Shown here in pieces: positions 21,229 through 30,674 of a stretch of DNA of 64,000 bases. Within the stretch, counting starts at the first letter, position 1. Every line of letters starts with the position of its first letter. The position numbers were made by a program, and so were the translations under genes. The stretch is from positions 1 through 64,000 of the forward strand of contig NZ_JAGKSD010000010.1 of assembly GCF_017942225.1 (NCBI RefSeq). Reading direction: 5' to 3'. This DNA is from Corynebacterium sp. Marseille-P3884 (lineage in GTDB: Bacteria > Actinomycetota > Actinomycetes > Mycobacteriales > Mycobacteriaceae). The notes under the pieces are model-generated. The model was not told where the DNA came from. It was given only the letters and a program-made list of their open reading frames with translations, and did not search any database.

Positions 21229-22371
21229 ATGACTGACATCACCCTTCCCCGCCCCGATATCGATGCCGACGGCCTCCTCGAATATTCAGCCGTGTTCAGC
21301 GACCGCTCGCTGAACCACTTGTCCGCAAAATTCATCGGCATCATGCAGGAAATCCAGGCGATCCTGCGCGAGACGTACCACGCTGAATCTGTTGCTGTGG
21401 TGCCCGGCGGCGGCACCTTCGCGATGGAATCCGTCGCCCGCCAATTCGCCCGTGGCAAAGACGCGCTGGTCATCTGCACCGGCAACTTCTCCCACCGCTG
21501 GACGCAGATCTTCGACGCCTCCGGTGTCGCTGGGAAGGTCACGGTGCTCAACGCCGAACCGACCTCCGACGACGAGCGCACCTCCTACGCCCCGCCCGCC
21601 ATCGACGCTGCTGTCGAGCGCATCCGTGCCGAGCGTCCCGCCGTCGTTTTCGCCGCGCACGTGGAGACCGCCGCAGGCCTCGAGCTGCCGGTCGACTACA
21701 TCACCAAGCTCGCCGACGCCGCCCACGACGTCGACGCCCTCATGGTCCTCGACTGCGTCGCTTCCGGCACCAAGTGGATCAACATGGAAGAAACCGGCGT
21801 GGACGTTCTCATCTCCGCGCCTCAGAAGGGCTGGTCCGGCTCCCCTGCTACCGGCTACGTGATGTTCTCGAAGGCCGCGCGTGCCGAGCTGGACAACACC
21901 ACCTCCGATAGCTTCGCGATGGACCTGGCCAAGTGGACCGCCATCTCCGAGGGCTACGTCGACGGTTCCGCCGCCTACCACGCCACGGTCCCCACCGACG
22001 CGATCGCACACAACCTCGAGCTGATGAAGGAAGCCAAGGAGATCGGCCTCGACGAGCTGACCTCGCGCCAGGTCGAGCTGGGCACCAAGGTGCGCGAGCT
22101 GCTGGCCGAGAAGGGCTTCTCCTCCGTCGCGGCCCCCGGGTTCGAAGCCACCTCCATCGTGGTCATGCACGCCGATAGCCCCGAGCAAGCCGCGGGCGCC
22201 GCCTTCAAGCATGCCGGCATCCAGGTCGCCGGCGGTGTGCCGCTGCAGATCGGCGAGCCCGGGAGCTTCTCCACCTTCCGCATCGGCCTGTTCGGCCTGG
22301 ACAAGTGGGCCGACGTGGACGGCACCGTCGCGCGGTTCGCGGAGGCGCTGGACAAGGTCATCGCTGGCTAG
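21229..22371 (+). CDS. PLP-dependent class V aminotransferase
   Basis: 380 residues, resembling serine-pyruvate/alanine-glyoxylate and phosphonate aminotransferases. VPGGGTFAMESVARQF binds the cofactor phosphate, MVLDCVASGTKW holds the Asp contacting the pyridine nitrogen, and the Schiff-base lysine is Lys200 in SAPQKGWSG. A TAGCGT -10 box lies 6 nt before the ATG, suggesting a leaderless message. Substrate unknown. Pieces of a second, broken copy lie at 31270-31500. Confidence 0.88.
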   Translation: MTDITLPRPDIDADGLLEYSAVFSDRSLNHLSAKFIGIMQEIQAILRETYHAESVAVVPGGGTFAMESVARQFARGKDALVICTGNFSHRWTQIFDASGVAGKVTVLNAEPTSDDERTSYAPPAIDAAVERIRAERPAVVFAAHVETAAGLELPVDYITKLADAAHDVDALMVLDCVASGTKWINMEETGVDVLISAPQKGWSGSPATGYVMFSKAARAELDNTTSDSFAMDLAKWTAISEGYVDGSAAYHATVPTDAIAHNLELMKEAKEIGLDELTSRQVELGTKVRELLAEKGFSSVAAPGFEATSIVVMHADSPEQAAGAAFKHAGIQVAGGVPLQIGEPGSFSTFRIGLFGLDKWADVDGTVARFAEALDKVIAG

Positions 22372-24020
22372 CCGAAGGTCAACGAGTACAACTTCACGCC
22401 TGCCGAGGGCCGGATGCGCAGCATCCCCTCGGTGGGCGTTTCGGCTTTCACGAGGTCGAGGGTGCCGTCGGTAGCCGGGAATGTCTTTGTCGAACCATCC
22501 GGATACTCGACCTCGATCTCGCCTTCACCCGAAACCACGAGCTGGACCCACTGCGCGAAGACATTGATGTCGAGGTGTCCGCCGCTGCCGCTGGTGGAAT
22601 GGACAGATTCTTTTTCGAGAACCCACTCGCCGCTGAGCGCGAACATTCCTCGCTCCGGTGCGGGTGCTTCACCGAAGTCGTGCTCTCCGTCGGTGTAACC
22701 GGGCTGCTTGGTGTACTCGGCACGCGCAGTACCGAGATAAGTTTCCGGGTTGCGGCCCTTTGTACCGCCTGCTGCTTCGCCGCCTTCGACCGGTTCGGGG
22801 AGGTCGACGTCGGGGTTGGCGTCGATAAGCAATTCACGCACGAGCTTTTCTGTCTCGGCGTAGCTTCCCTCCCCTTCCACGATCTGGCGGACATTGCCGT
22901 GCTTGTCCACCAGGTAGCGGGCTGGCCAGTAGAGGTTGTTGAAATTCCTCCACGTAGCGAAGTCGTTGTCCTGCGCCACCGGGTAGTGGATACCTTCCTT
23001 TTCTACGGCGTTGCGGACATTGCCCAGGTCGTGCTCGAAGCCGTACTCAGGGGAATGGACGCCGACGACGGTGAGGCCGGCATCGCGATAAGCGTCGTAA
23101 AGCTTGGTGATGTGCTCCCCAGCACGCTGACAGTTGATGCAGGCATATGCCCAGAAATCGACGAGCATGACACCGCCGTCCTGCGAGCTCGGCGGTTGGC
23201 CGGCGTTGATCCAGTTCGTCAGCCCCGCGAATTCCGGTGCCGGGCCACAATCCTGCAGCTGCGCGGGGTCGGCGCGGCGGCACGACTGAAGCGAACCGCT
23301 CCCGGTCGGGCCGACCTTGCTGAGAGCGTCATTGGCCAAGTCCGAATTCTCAAAGCGGTTCGACAGCGATGACGTCCAATTCGGCAGCGCACGCTGGATC
23401 GCCGCCGGCGCGTTGAGAGCCAACGCCACGGTGAACACTAGGATGAGCACGCCGATGGCCTTACGGTGACGCTGCACCGCGTCTACCTTGTCACCGATCT
23501 TGTTGCCCGCCAGAGCGAACACGAACAGCGGCAGCGCGGACCCGAGTGCGAACGCGACGGTGAGCACCACCGTGTTCCAGCCGATCTGCCCCGTCGTACC
23601 CGCCACCGTCACCGCTGCAAGCACCGGGCCTGCGCATGGGACGTACACCGCACCAAGGGCCAGACCGATGAGAAAACCGCCCTTGCCGCGTGTTTTCTCC
23701 TGCAATGCCGTGGGGCGCGGAAGCGCGTCAAAGGGCTTCTGCAACACCTCCCCCACCGACGGGAAAATCATTCCCAGCCCCACCCATGCCAGCAACACCA
23801 CGCCCGCCCAGCGCAACACCGACTGCGGCAAATGCAACGCGCTAAGCAGCAACGTACCCAGCAGCGCGATCGCCGCGAAGCTCACGACCAACCCTGCCAC
23901 CACGTGCGACGGTTTACGCCCGACACTGACACCGAGCACCACCGGCAACACCGGCAAAATGCACGGTGACAATGCCGTGATCACACCTCCGATGAATCCG
24001 ACAAGAATCACGCCGATCAT
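22368..24020 (-). CDS. dipZ: DipZ: CcdA-type membrane domain fused to thioredoxin domain
   Basis: 550 residues in three parts. Residues 1-215 are a CcdA-like six-helix membrane domain with its paired cysteines (SPCILPVLP and VPCAGPV). Residues about 245-410 are a TlpA-like thioredoxin domain with CINC at 294-297. The rest is a beta-rich domain. The protein should carry reducing power across the membrane. From memory, mycobacterial dipZ belongs to the SigK regulon; here it is divergent from a lipoprotein gene followed by sigK-rskA. A motif copy is at 22820. Confidence 0.92.
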   Translation of the reverse strand: MIGVILVGFIGGVITALSPCILPVLPVVLGVSVGRKPSHVVAGLVVSFAAIALLGTLLLSALHLPQSVLRWAGVVLLAWVGLGMIFPSVGEVLQKPFDALPRPTALQEKTRGKGGFLIGLALGAVYVPCAGPVLAAVTVAGTTGQIGWNTVVLTVAFALGSALPLFVFALAGNKIGDKVDAVQRHRKAIGVLILVFTVALALNAPAAIQRALPNWTSSLSNRFENSDLANDALSKVGPTGSGSLQSCRRADPAQLQDCGPAPEFAGLTNWINAGQPPSSQDGGVMLVDFWAYACINCQRAGEHITKLYDAYRDAGLTVVGVHSPEYGFEHDLGNVRNAVEKEGIHYPVAQDNDFATWRNFNNLYWPARYLVDKHGNVRQIVEGEGSYAETEKLVRELLIDANPDVDLPEPVEGGEAAGGTKGRNPETYLGTARAEYTKQPGYTDGEHDFGEAPAPERGMFALSGEWVLEKESVHSTSGSGGHLDINVFAQWVQLVVSGEGEIEVEYPDGSTKTFPATDGTLDLVKAETPTEGMLRIRPSAGVKLYSLTFG

Positions 24021-24060
24021 GAGTTTCCTCTACTTTCCGGTTGCCTTTCCTACACCCAGC

Positions 24061-24121
24061 ACTACGGAGTGAGCACCCACACCGGATTGGTCCAATCCGC
24101 ATCAACCCCCGGCTCCGTAGT
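24061..24121. promoter_or_regulatory. Nested inverted repeats between dipZ and the lipoprotein gene
   Basis: The 158-nt divergent gap contains two nested inverted repeats: outer arms ACTACGGAG (24061-24069) and CTCCGTAGT (24113-24121), and an inner GGATTGGTCCAATCC (24084-24098) symmetric around one base. They could be operators for a dimeric regulator serving both genes, or form a hairpin. I could not place a SigK-type promoter with confidence. Confidence 0.6.
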
Positions 24122-24178
24122 ACTCAATGACGGGCCAGAAACACTGCGCCTGCGAACCGAAAAAGAGAAGGAGACACC

Positions 24179-24424
24179 ATGTCTATCAACCGCGCAATCG
24201 CCAGCGCCAGCGCCATCGTCATCGCCGCCACCGGCCTCGTCGCATGCAACGACACTGAGGGGACCGACGGCAAGATGGACGGCTCCATGGCTCCGTCCTC
24301 CGAGGCGATGATGAGCGAAGATTCCATGGCACCGTCCTCCGAGGCCATGATGAGCGAAGACTCCATGGCCCCGTCCTCCGAGGCAATGATGAGCGAAGAC
24401 AAAACGATGGAAGAATCCAAGTAG
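24179..24424 (+). CDS. Methionine-rich small lipoprotein with 13-residue repeats
   Basis: 81 residues. Signal peptide with lipobox TGLVAC (Cys23). The mature chain is essentially three perfect tandem repeats of SMAPSSEAMMSED (residues 36-74; 39-bp DNA units at 24284-24400) plus a short charged tail, with about 11 Met and no other Cys. No fold is expected. Position between dipZ and sigK is where the mycobacterial SigK locus has MPT83/MPT70. A role as methionine-based oxidant or copper sink is inference. Ribosome site GAAGGAGA precedes the ATG. Confidence 0.8.
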   Translation: MSINRAIASASAIVIAATGLVACNDTEGTDGKMDGSMAPSSEAMMSEDSMAPSSEAMMSEDSMAPSSEAMMSEDKTMEESK

Positions 24425-24427
24425 CAC

Positions 24428-25003
24428 ATGACCCAGGTGTTAGATTTAGAATCTGTGGATCCTGACCGTCTCTTAGAAAGCGTGCGCGCGGGCGATAAAG
24501 TCGCTTTCGCCAAGCTTTACGACGTTCTGGCCCCACAGGTTCTAGGTCTGACCACCCACATCTTGCGTGACCGGGCCCAAGCGGAAGAGGTCGCCCAAGA
24601 AGTCTTCGTGGAGGTGTGGCAGAGCGCCCACACCTTCGACCCACACCGCGGCAGCGCCAAGTCATGGGTATTGCGGCTCGCCAAATCGCGCGCCATCGAT
24701 CGGCTGCGCAGCTGGCGCAGTTCCCAAGCCCGCGACACCGACGATTTCAACAGTCAACTGACCTCGTGGGTCGCTGCCGCTGAAGACGAAGCTCAACAGC
24801 GACTAGAGTCTGAGGAGCTGCAAGAACTCATTGATTCAATCGGAGAGCCCCACCGAAGTGCGCTCATGCTCGCGTATTTCGGGGAACTCACCCACCAAGA
24901 AATCGCCGATGCCACTGGCGTCGCTCTCGGAACAGCGAAAACCCGGGTGCGCGACGGGTTGCAAAAGCTTCGCAAGGCCGTGTCGTTGAAAGGAGGCCTG
25001 TGA
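24428..25003 (+). CDS. sigK: ECF sigma factor, SigK-like
   Basis: 191 residues with sigma region 2 (about 20-90; the -10-binding part includes DRAQAEEVAQEVFVEVWQ) and region 4 (about 125-180; HTH ELTHQEIADATGVALGTAKTR-like). Region 3 is missing, as in extracytoplasmic-function sigma factors. It lies 3 nt after the lipoprotein gene and overlaps rskA, and dipZ is next door. That arrangement, rather than sequence alone, makes me choose SigK over other ECF groups. Confidence 0.88.
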   Translation: MTQVLDLESVDPDRLLESVRAGDKVAFAKLYDVLAPQVLGLTTHILRDRAQAEEVAQEVFVEVWQSAHTFDPHRGSAKSWVLRLAKSRAIDRLRSWRSSQARDTDDFNSQLTSWVAAAEDEAQQRLESEELQELIDSIGEPHRSALMLAYFGELTHQEIADATGVALGTAKTRVRDGLQKLRKAVSLKGGL

Positions 25004-25593
25004 TGGATAAAGATATCGAGGACCTCTTCAATTCCGCGGCCACGCCGGTCACCCCGCCACCGGAGCTCAAACGCTCAATCATGGAGCGTATCGACGCCAC
25101 CGAGCAGGTCACTGACTTGGACACCGCGCGGAAGAACCGCTCCGGGCGACGTCTCACAGCCGCCGCAGCGGCCGCCGTCGTGCTCATCGCCGGTGGCGGG
25201 TTCACGGTCACCCAATTCACTGGCGACGAGTCACGCGAATCCGTGACAGCCCAAGGTGTCGACGAAATGCACGCAGTCATGGAGGCCGACGACGCGCGTC
25301 AAGGTCAGGCCGATGCGATGGGCGCGAGCCTCGACATCGTGATCAGCTCTGACATGGGCAAGGGCGGTGCCATGGTCAACGGCCAGCCAGCTCTCGACGA
25401 CGGCATGGGGGCACAAGTCTGGGCAGTCATGGACGACGGCGCCATGGAATCCGCCGGCGTCATCGGCCAGGAGCCCCACGATGACGTGTGGATGCCTCTA
25501 CCAGGTGGCACCGCTTCAGTTCTTGTCACCGAAGAAGTCGCCGCAGGCTCGGCGCAGCCCACCGGCGCGGTGCTGGCCAACGTGACGCTCTAG
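25003..25593 (+). CDS. rskA: Anti-sigma-K factor RskA-like membrane protein
   Basis: 196 residues from ATG 25003, which has AGGAGG 6 nt upstream (a GTG one codon earlier is possible). A short cytoplasmic part (1-47, starts MDKDIEDLFNSAATPV) should hold the sigma factor; a single membrane helix spans about 49-70 (TAAAAAAVVLIAGGGF); the outer domain follows. That domain is short for the family and rich in Met (about nine in 80 residues), echoing the neighbouring lipoprotein. It overlaps the sigma factor stop codon. Confidence 0.82.
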   Translation: MDKDIEDLFNSAATPVTPPPELKRSIMERIDATEQVTDLDTARKNRSGRRLTAAAAAAVVLIAGGGFTVTQFTGDESRESVTAQGVDEMHAVMEADDARQGQADAMGASLDIVISSDMGKGGAMVNGQPALDDGMGAQVWAVMDDGAMESAGVIGQEPHDDVWMPLPGGTASVLVTEEVAAGSAQPTGAVLANVTL

Positions 25594-25698
25594 TGCCGGC
25601 TGCCTCCCTTGGCGCGCTTCAGGCCATTCGCGTCCTAAAAACCACAAAGCCCCGACCCAAAGTGGATGAGACGAGGTGGCAGGCCTAGCGTTAGTCCT

Positions 25699-26581
25699 AT
25701 GACGTTGCCAAAGTTCGGTCCCGCTCGGGCCGGCGCTTTAATGGGAACCTCGATTGCGTCGAGTTTGACTGGGTTACATGGATTTCATGTAGCCCAGGTC
25801 GTTTTTGCGCTCATCGCGGCGGGGCTCCTTGTTGTGTTCACGGTCGGCGTGCGCAATGAGCCGCCGCGGCGCCAGAACATGGCGGCGTGGGGCATGTACG
25901 ATGGGGCTGCTCGCGTGCGGCTCGGCGTGGACGGCACTCACGGGCAACGATGCGTTCCAGCTGATCAGCTGGTGGATCGGCGCGCCACTGGCCATCATCG
26001 TGTGCTTGTGGCAACTCTGGGGTTTGTGGAAGCAGTCCGCTCACTACACCGAGCCTGCGTTCCCGTGGGGCTTGGCGCTGGTGTCCCCGATGGTCGCCGC
26101 GACATCCGCCGGGCAGCTGGCCACCCATCACGGCGAGTTTTATCACTACGCGGGTGAGCTGTGCTTCTTCCTCACGTTCTTCACCGCGATCCCGCTCTTC
26201 CTCTACTGCTACTGGTCCCGCACGCGCCCACGTGGCGCAGCCGCGGGTACAGCGTGGATTCCCCTCGGTGTTGTCGGCCAGTCGACGGCAGCATCGACAT
26301 TGCTTTTCGACACTCACCTGTACGGCCTCATCATGTTCACCCTCGCCGTACCGTGTGTCCTCTATGCCATGTACTGCTTCTACGAGGCTGTCCTCCACTG
26401 GGTGCCCTACGGCCCTGGTTGGTGGGGCTCTACCTTCCCCGTGGGCAGTCTGTGCTTGGGTGCTTGGGACGAAGGCTGGCACGCACTTTCCTTGGCGCTC
26501 CTCGTGCTCTTGCTCCTCCACTGGGGTGTCTGCGCGGTGCGCTTTGGCTCCTGGGAACTAAGCCAATCTGGTGCGAGATGA
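25699..26581 (+). pseudogene. TDT-family (TehA/SLAC1-like) transporter, frameshifted
   Basis: The first part (25699 to about 25900) reads MTLPKFGPARAGALMGTSIASS and continues to RQNMAAWGMYDG, which is the N terminus of a tellurite-resistance/dicarboxylate (TDT) transporter. The remainder (about 25905-26581) continues the same protein in the next frame from MGLLACGSAWTALTG through several helices. One extra base, or two missing, near the GGGG run at about 25904 explains the shift. A -10 box TAGCGT (25686-25691) lies 7 nt before the ATG, so the promoter is intact. It could be a real disruption or a sequencing error. Confidence 0.75.
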
Positions 26582-26586
26582 ACTAG

Positions 26587-28371
26587 CTATCCGCGCTTCT
26601 CCGATGCCGTCGTCGTGGTGGTCCACGACGAGCTGGATCTGGATCCCGGGGAACTCCCCGTCCGGCACGCCCACGACTCGGCATAGCGGCCGCCCTTCGC
26701 CAGCAATTCATCGTGCGTGCCCCGTTCTGCGACCGTCCCGTCCTCCGAAAGCACGACGATGAGGTCGGCATCGCGGATAGTGTGCAGGCGATGGGCGACG
26801 ACGATCACAGTGTGATCGCCGCGCAACGCCTCAATCGTGCCGACGATCGCCCGCTCAGTGGCCGCATCCAGCGAGGACGTCGGCTCGTCGAGAAGCACCA
26901 CCGGGGAATCCTTCAGAAGCGCCCGGGCGATGGCGAGGCGCTGCCGCTCGCCTCCCGACAGCAGCGTCCCCTCCTCCCCCACCGGGGTATCCCACTCGGA
27001 AGGCAGCAGCTCCACGATGCGGTCCACCCCGGAACGCCGGGCGGCCTCGCGCAAGCGGTCCCCGTCACCGGGCCTGGAACCGAATCCGGGGTCGGCGAAG
27101 ACCACGTTGTCCCGCACGGACGCGTCGAAAAGAAACGTCTCCTGGAACACCGGGGTCACCAGCGAGTTCACGCCGTCGGTGCCGATCCGAGGCAAGGGCA
27201 CCCCGCCGATGAGGATCTCCCCCGAGTCCGGATCATGAAAACGCGACAGCAGCCGCATGACCGTCGTCTTGCCCGCCCCCGACGGTCCCACTATGGCGAC
27301 CAGCGCTCCCTGAGGTGCACGGAAGCTGACGTCGTCGAGAACCTTCTTATCCCCGTACCCGAAGCTCACGCCGCGGAACTCCACGTCATGCCCGTCGGGC
27401 AGCTCCGGTGCGGCAGGTTCAGGAAGGGCGGGGATTGCCCGCAGGTCACGCAACGCAGCTAACGTGTTGCGGCCCGCACCGAAACCGCCGGACAACGCTC
27501 CCGCCGTGGTGATCGGTCCGGTGAACTGGACGAGCACGATGAGTGTCGGCGCCAAATGCGCCGGCGCCATCCCGCCCGTCGCGGCGACTGCCACGGCGAC
27601 GATCACCGCCGCCGTGAACACCGCATGGACGATCGAACCCAACCGTCCGATGGCTGCCCCCTGCGTCGACGTCGCCTTCGCGAACGCATCGTGTTGGGCC
27701 TGGATAGCCTCATCCACCATCGCGTCCGCCGCCGAACCGTCGCCCGCGGCGCGAATCGCCTGCTGGCCGCGGGTGAACTCGATCAGCCTGCCGGAGACGG
27801 CAGCGACGGCCTCAGCATGCGCTTTGTCCGACTCCCCGCCGACCCGGCCAATGGCCCGGTAGGCGAAGAAGAGCACCGGCGCTGACGCGACAAGAACCAA
27901 ACCGACGCGCCAATCCACCGCCAGAATTCCGAAGGCGATGACGGTCGGCGTAACCACCGCGGCGATGACGGGCCGCAGGATCACGTGCGGCACGGACGCC
28001 GCGAACGCGATACCCGACGACGCCATCTCCGAAAAGCGGCCGGCCGTGGACTTGGTGACGTACCCGAGTGGCAACGTCAGCACGCGTTCGCCCAGGGAAC
28101 GCAGCAGGGACGACAGCACCGCTGCGGAATTCGCCCTGCCAGCTGTCCCCGCGGCGAGGGACAGCACCGCATGGGCGGCCGCGAGGCCGGCGATGACGCC
28201 GGTGAAACGCCACGCCGTCGCATCATCTCCCTCGGCCAGAGCCGACAGCAGCGGCAGCAGCGCGACGAACGCCGCTCCCTGGGCCAGCGCGGCAAGCGTG
28301 GCCAACGCAATGAGCCACACCAGCGTCATTCTCGAGCGCCGATCCGTCATCGACCACAAGTCCCGAATCAT
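26587..28371 (-). CDS. ABC transporter, fused permease-ATPase half (siderophore type)
   Basis: 594 residues: six-helix exporter-type membrane domain (about 15-300) and ATPase domain with Walker A GPSGAGKTT, signature LLSGGERQR, Walker B VVLLDEPTSSLDA and H-loop AHRLHTI. It overlaps the upstream half-transporter by 4 nt (ATGA), so the two probably form a heterodimer. DtxR-type control upstream and the type (IrtA/IrtB, YbtP/YbtQ, C. diphtheriae CdtP/CdtQ) suggest import or export of a siderophore. The family reaction is not proved for this pair. Confidence 0.88.
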   Translation of the reverse strand: MIRDLWSMTDRRSRMTLVWLIALATLAALAQGAAFVALLPLLSALAEGDDATAWRFTGVIAGLAAAHAVLSLAAGTAGRANSAAVLSSLLRSLGERVLTLPLGYVTKSTAGRFSEMASSGIAFAASVPHVILRPVIAAVVTPTVIAFGILAVDWRVGLVLVASAPVLFFAYRAIGRVGGESDKAHAEAVAAVSGRLIEFTRGQQAIRAAGDGSAADAMVDEAIQAQHDAFAKATSTQGAAIGRLGSIVHAVFTAAVIVAVAVAATGGMAPAHLAPTLIVLVQFTGPITTAGALSGGFGAGRNTLAALRDLRAIPALPEPAAPELPDGHDVEFRGVSFGYGDKKVLDDVSFRAPQGALVAIVGPSGAGKTTVMRLLSRFHDPDSGEILIGGVPLPRIGTDGVNSLVTPVFQETFLFDASVRDNVVFADPGFGSRPGDGDRLREAARRSGVDRIVELLPSEWDTPVGEEGTLLSGGERQRLAIARALLKDSPVVLLDEPTSSLDAATERAIVGTIEALRGDHTVIVVAHRLHTIRDADLIVVLSEDGTVAERGTHDELLAKGGRYAESWACRTGSSPGSRSSSSWTTTTTASEKRG

Positions 28372-30146
28372 CGGTTTGCCGCCTTTTCATCGTCTGATTC
28401 AGTGCCCCGCGGGGCGGATGGTTCGTCGTCGAGCACGAACGCGCGCCACAAATCCCGGTAGCGGCCACCGCGCGCAAGCAACTCGTCGTGGGTACCCACC
28501 TCCGCGACCGCTCCCCCATCGAGAACGAGGATGCGGTCGGCGTTGCGGATCGTGCTCAACCTGTGCGCGATCACAATCACCGTCCGCGAACGGGCCAAAC
28601 GCTCGATTGCGGACTGGATGAGGGCCTCGGAAGCCGGATCCGCGTAAGCGGTTGCCTCGTCGAAGATGAGCACCGGCGCGTCCGTGACGATCGACCTCGC
28701 GATGGCCACGCGCTGCGCCTCACCACCGGAAAAGGTCACGTCGACGTTGACCACCGAATCCAGGCGCTTCGGCAGCGCCGCGATGACCGCATCGAGGTTC
28801 GCGAGCTTCGCGGCCGCCATGATTTCGTCGTCGGTGGCGTCTCTCCTGGCCAGCCGGATGTTTTCCCGCAACGGCAGCGTGAACAACTGTGGATCTTGGA
28901 ACACCACCGACACCGAGCGGTGCACGTCGCGCACGGCGATGTCGCGAAGATCGACGCCGCCCAGTAGCACCGAGCCTTCAACGGGGTCGTGGAAACGCGC
29001 CAACAGCCGGGCGACGGTGGACTTTCCGGAACCGGAGGACCCCACCAGCGCAGTGAGGGTCCCTGGTTCGAACGTCGCGCACATCCCGTCGAGGACCCGC
29101 GGCCCATCGCCGTAGGAGAAGACCAGGTTCCGGACCTCGAGCGCGCCTCCGCGCGCGGGCACCGGATCGGCGGGCTCGGCGATCGGCGGCGTGCTCAGCA
29201 CCTCCGCGATGGACTTCAGAGCGGCGATCCCCGCGATGATGGGTTCGGAGTTCATGGCCACTCGCACGATCGCCGCGGAGAGTCCAAGGCTGAGAACCAG
29301 CCCGGCGACGAGACCCTCCGGTATGCCGCCCGCGGCGTCCCTCAGTGCGAGGCCGGCCCCGCACACCACTGCGAGGACTGTGGTCGGGGACGTCACCACG
29401 TCGATGAGCCCGAGATAGATGTTCGACTGCCGGGACCAGGCGGACCACGCGCGGACGAACGACAACGCCGCGGCATCGTAGCGACCCGCGCCCTGGTTGG
29501 CGCGTCCGAAGGACTTCATCACCGGGATACCGCGCACCAACTCGATGACCGCGGCCGTCACTCCTTCGGAGGCTCGCTCGTAGTCGCGCTGAAGACGGGC
29601 TCCGCGCGAAATCATCACGCCCATCAGGGCGAAGGTGACCAGCACGGGGACGACCGCCACCGCCGCGATCCGCCAATCCACCGCGACGAGCGCGATGAGG
29701 GAAAGCAGGGGAACCAGCACCGCCACCACGGTCTCACCGACGGTGTGGCCCATGAGCTGGTGGACAGCCGCGACGTCCTTCTCAACCGACTCGATGATTC
29801 CCGACGAGCGCCGGGCGTCCAGCCAGCCCAGCGGTAACTTCCGGATTTGGGCGACCAGCCGGCGCCGGAGGTGGAGCTGCAGGTCGTTATCCGCCCGGTG
29901 CGAGAGCATGCCGGCGGTGCCGTCCGCGGCCATGCGCACCGTTGCGGCGACGACGATGACAGCCACGGCCAACCACGTCCGATGCTCCGGGGCCTCCGGG
30001 TACGTCATCGCGATGTCGATGATGCCGACCAGCGAAGCGACGGTAGCCACCGACGACAGGACGGATAACGCGACCACCGCACGCATCCGGGTCCGAATCG
30101 GGGCGAGCAGCGACCACGGGCCTACGGTCCCGTCCACGGCGCTCAC
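28368..30146 (-). CDS. ABC transporter, fused permease-ATPase half (siderophore type), partner
   Basis: 592 residues from the GTG at 30146 (MSAVDGTVGPWSLLAPI); the frame stays open further upstream only by running through a broken methyltransferase. Exporter-type membrane domain (1-310), then Walker A GSSGSGKST, signature FSGGEAQR and Walker B VLIFDEATAYADP. No N-terminal siderophore-interacting (SIP) flavin domain is present, unlike mycobacterial IrtA. It is coupled to the second half-transporter downstream and stops the methyltransferase frame by overlapping its end. Confidence 0.87.
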   Translation of the reverse strand: MSAVDGTVGPWSLLAPIRTRMRAVVALSVLSSVATVASLVGIIDIAMTYPEAPEHRTWLAVAVIVVAATVRMAADGTAGMLSHRADNDLQLHLRRRLVAQIRKLPLGWLDARRSSGIIESVEKDVAAVHQLMGHTVGETVVAVLVPLLSLIALVAVDWRIAAVAVVPVLVTFALMGVMISRGARLQRDYERASEGVTAAVIELVRGIPVMKSFGRANQGAGRYDAAALSFVRAWSAWSRQSNIYLGLIDVVTSPTTVLAVVCGAGLALRDAAGGIPEGLVAGLVLSLGLSAAIVRVAMNSEPIIAGIAALKSIAEVLSTPPIAEPADPVPARGGALEVRNLVFSYGDGPRVLDGMCATFEPGTLTALVGSSGSGKSTVARLLARFHDPVEGSVLLGGVDLRDIAVRDVHRSVSVVFQDPQLFTLPLRENIRLARRDATDDEIMAAAKLANLDAVIAALPKRLDSVVNVDVTFSGGEAQRVAIARSIVTDAPVLIFDEATAYADPASEALIQSAIERLARSRTVIVIAHRLSTIRNADRILVLDGGAVAEVGTHDELLARGGRYRDLWRAFVLDDEPSAPRGTESDDEKAANR

Positions 30147-30561
30147 TTGCCCGCCTCCCCGATCGCGCTTTTCTTCGTGAGAGTGCAGAAATACACCATG
30201 CCGGCGTGTGAGGCTCCGCCCAGCTTCAGCCCGTTGGCTTCGACGAGGTCCTCGACCTCGCTGCCCGGGAACACCCGGTGGCCCATCTTCGCAACGACGG
30301 CCATGTCCACATGCTCGTTCACGTCGGGATCCTCGGCGAACGTCTGCACGTAAGCGATGCCTCCATCGGCTAGCAGCCCGGCGACCCTGCCGAGCGGCGC
30401 GAGGACGTCGGCGACGTGGAATTCCGTCCGGCCCCGAGCCCTTCGACGGCGGCGTCCATCGGTTCACGCGCATAGCGGCTTAGGAACCTCGGCTGGACCT
30501 TGTCCTCGTAGGCCGCGAGGAGCCTGCGGTTGTTCTGGACGATCTGGGCGATCGACTTCAT
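30143..30561 (-). pseudogene. SAM-dependent methyltransferase remnant
   Basis: N-terminal piece from ATG 30561 (MKSIAQIVQNNRRLLAAYED and on to GLGAGR) and a C-terminal piece in another frame (EFHVADVLAPLGRVAGLLADGG to KKSAIGEAGK, stop at 30143). The frames join near 30420 and the glycine-rich SAM-binding segment expected between them is missing, so there is an internal deletion as well as a shift. About 140 residues remain of an expected 230 or more. It precedes the siderophore ABC pair and overlaps its start. Confidence 0.75.
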
Positions 30562-30674
30562 CTGGTTCTGTCTCCGGGTGTGCGGGCCGCGTCCACGCGG
30601 CGGTTTCGGGTTAGATGCTCGGGTTCGCGGGCCGTCGTCGGCGGTGCCGCCCCCGTGGACGTACCTGTCATGCA

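Noticed and set aside
23080..23100. Further copy of the dispersed motif (GCGATAAGCGTCG)
   Set aside because: Looks similar by eye but does not contain the 11-mer in either orientation.
28368..30473. Longer start for the upstream ABC half-transporter (701 residues)
   Set aside because: The extra 109 codons are another frame of the methyltransferase remnant; the GTG at 30146 gives the normal N terminus.
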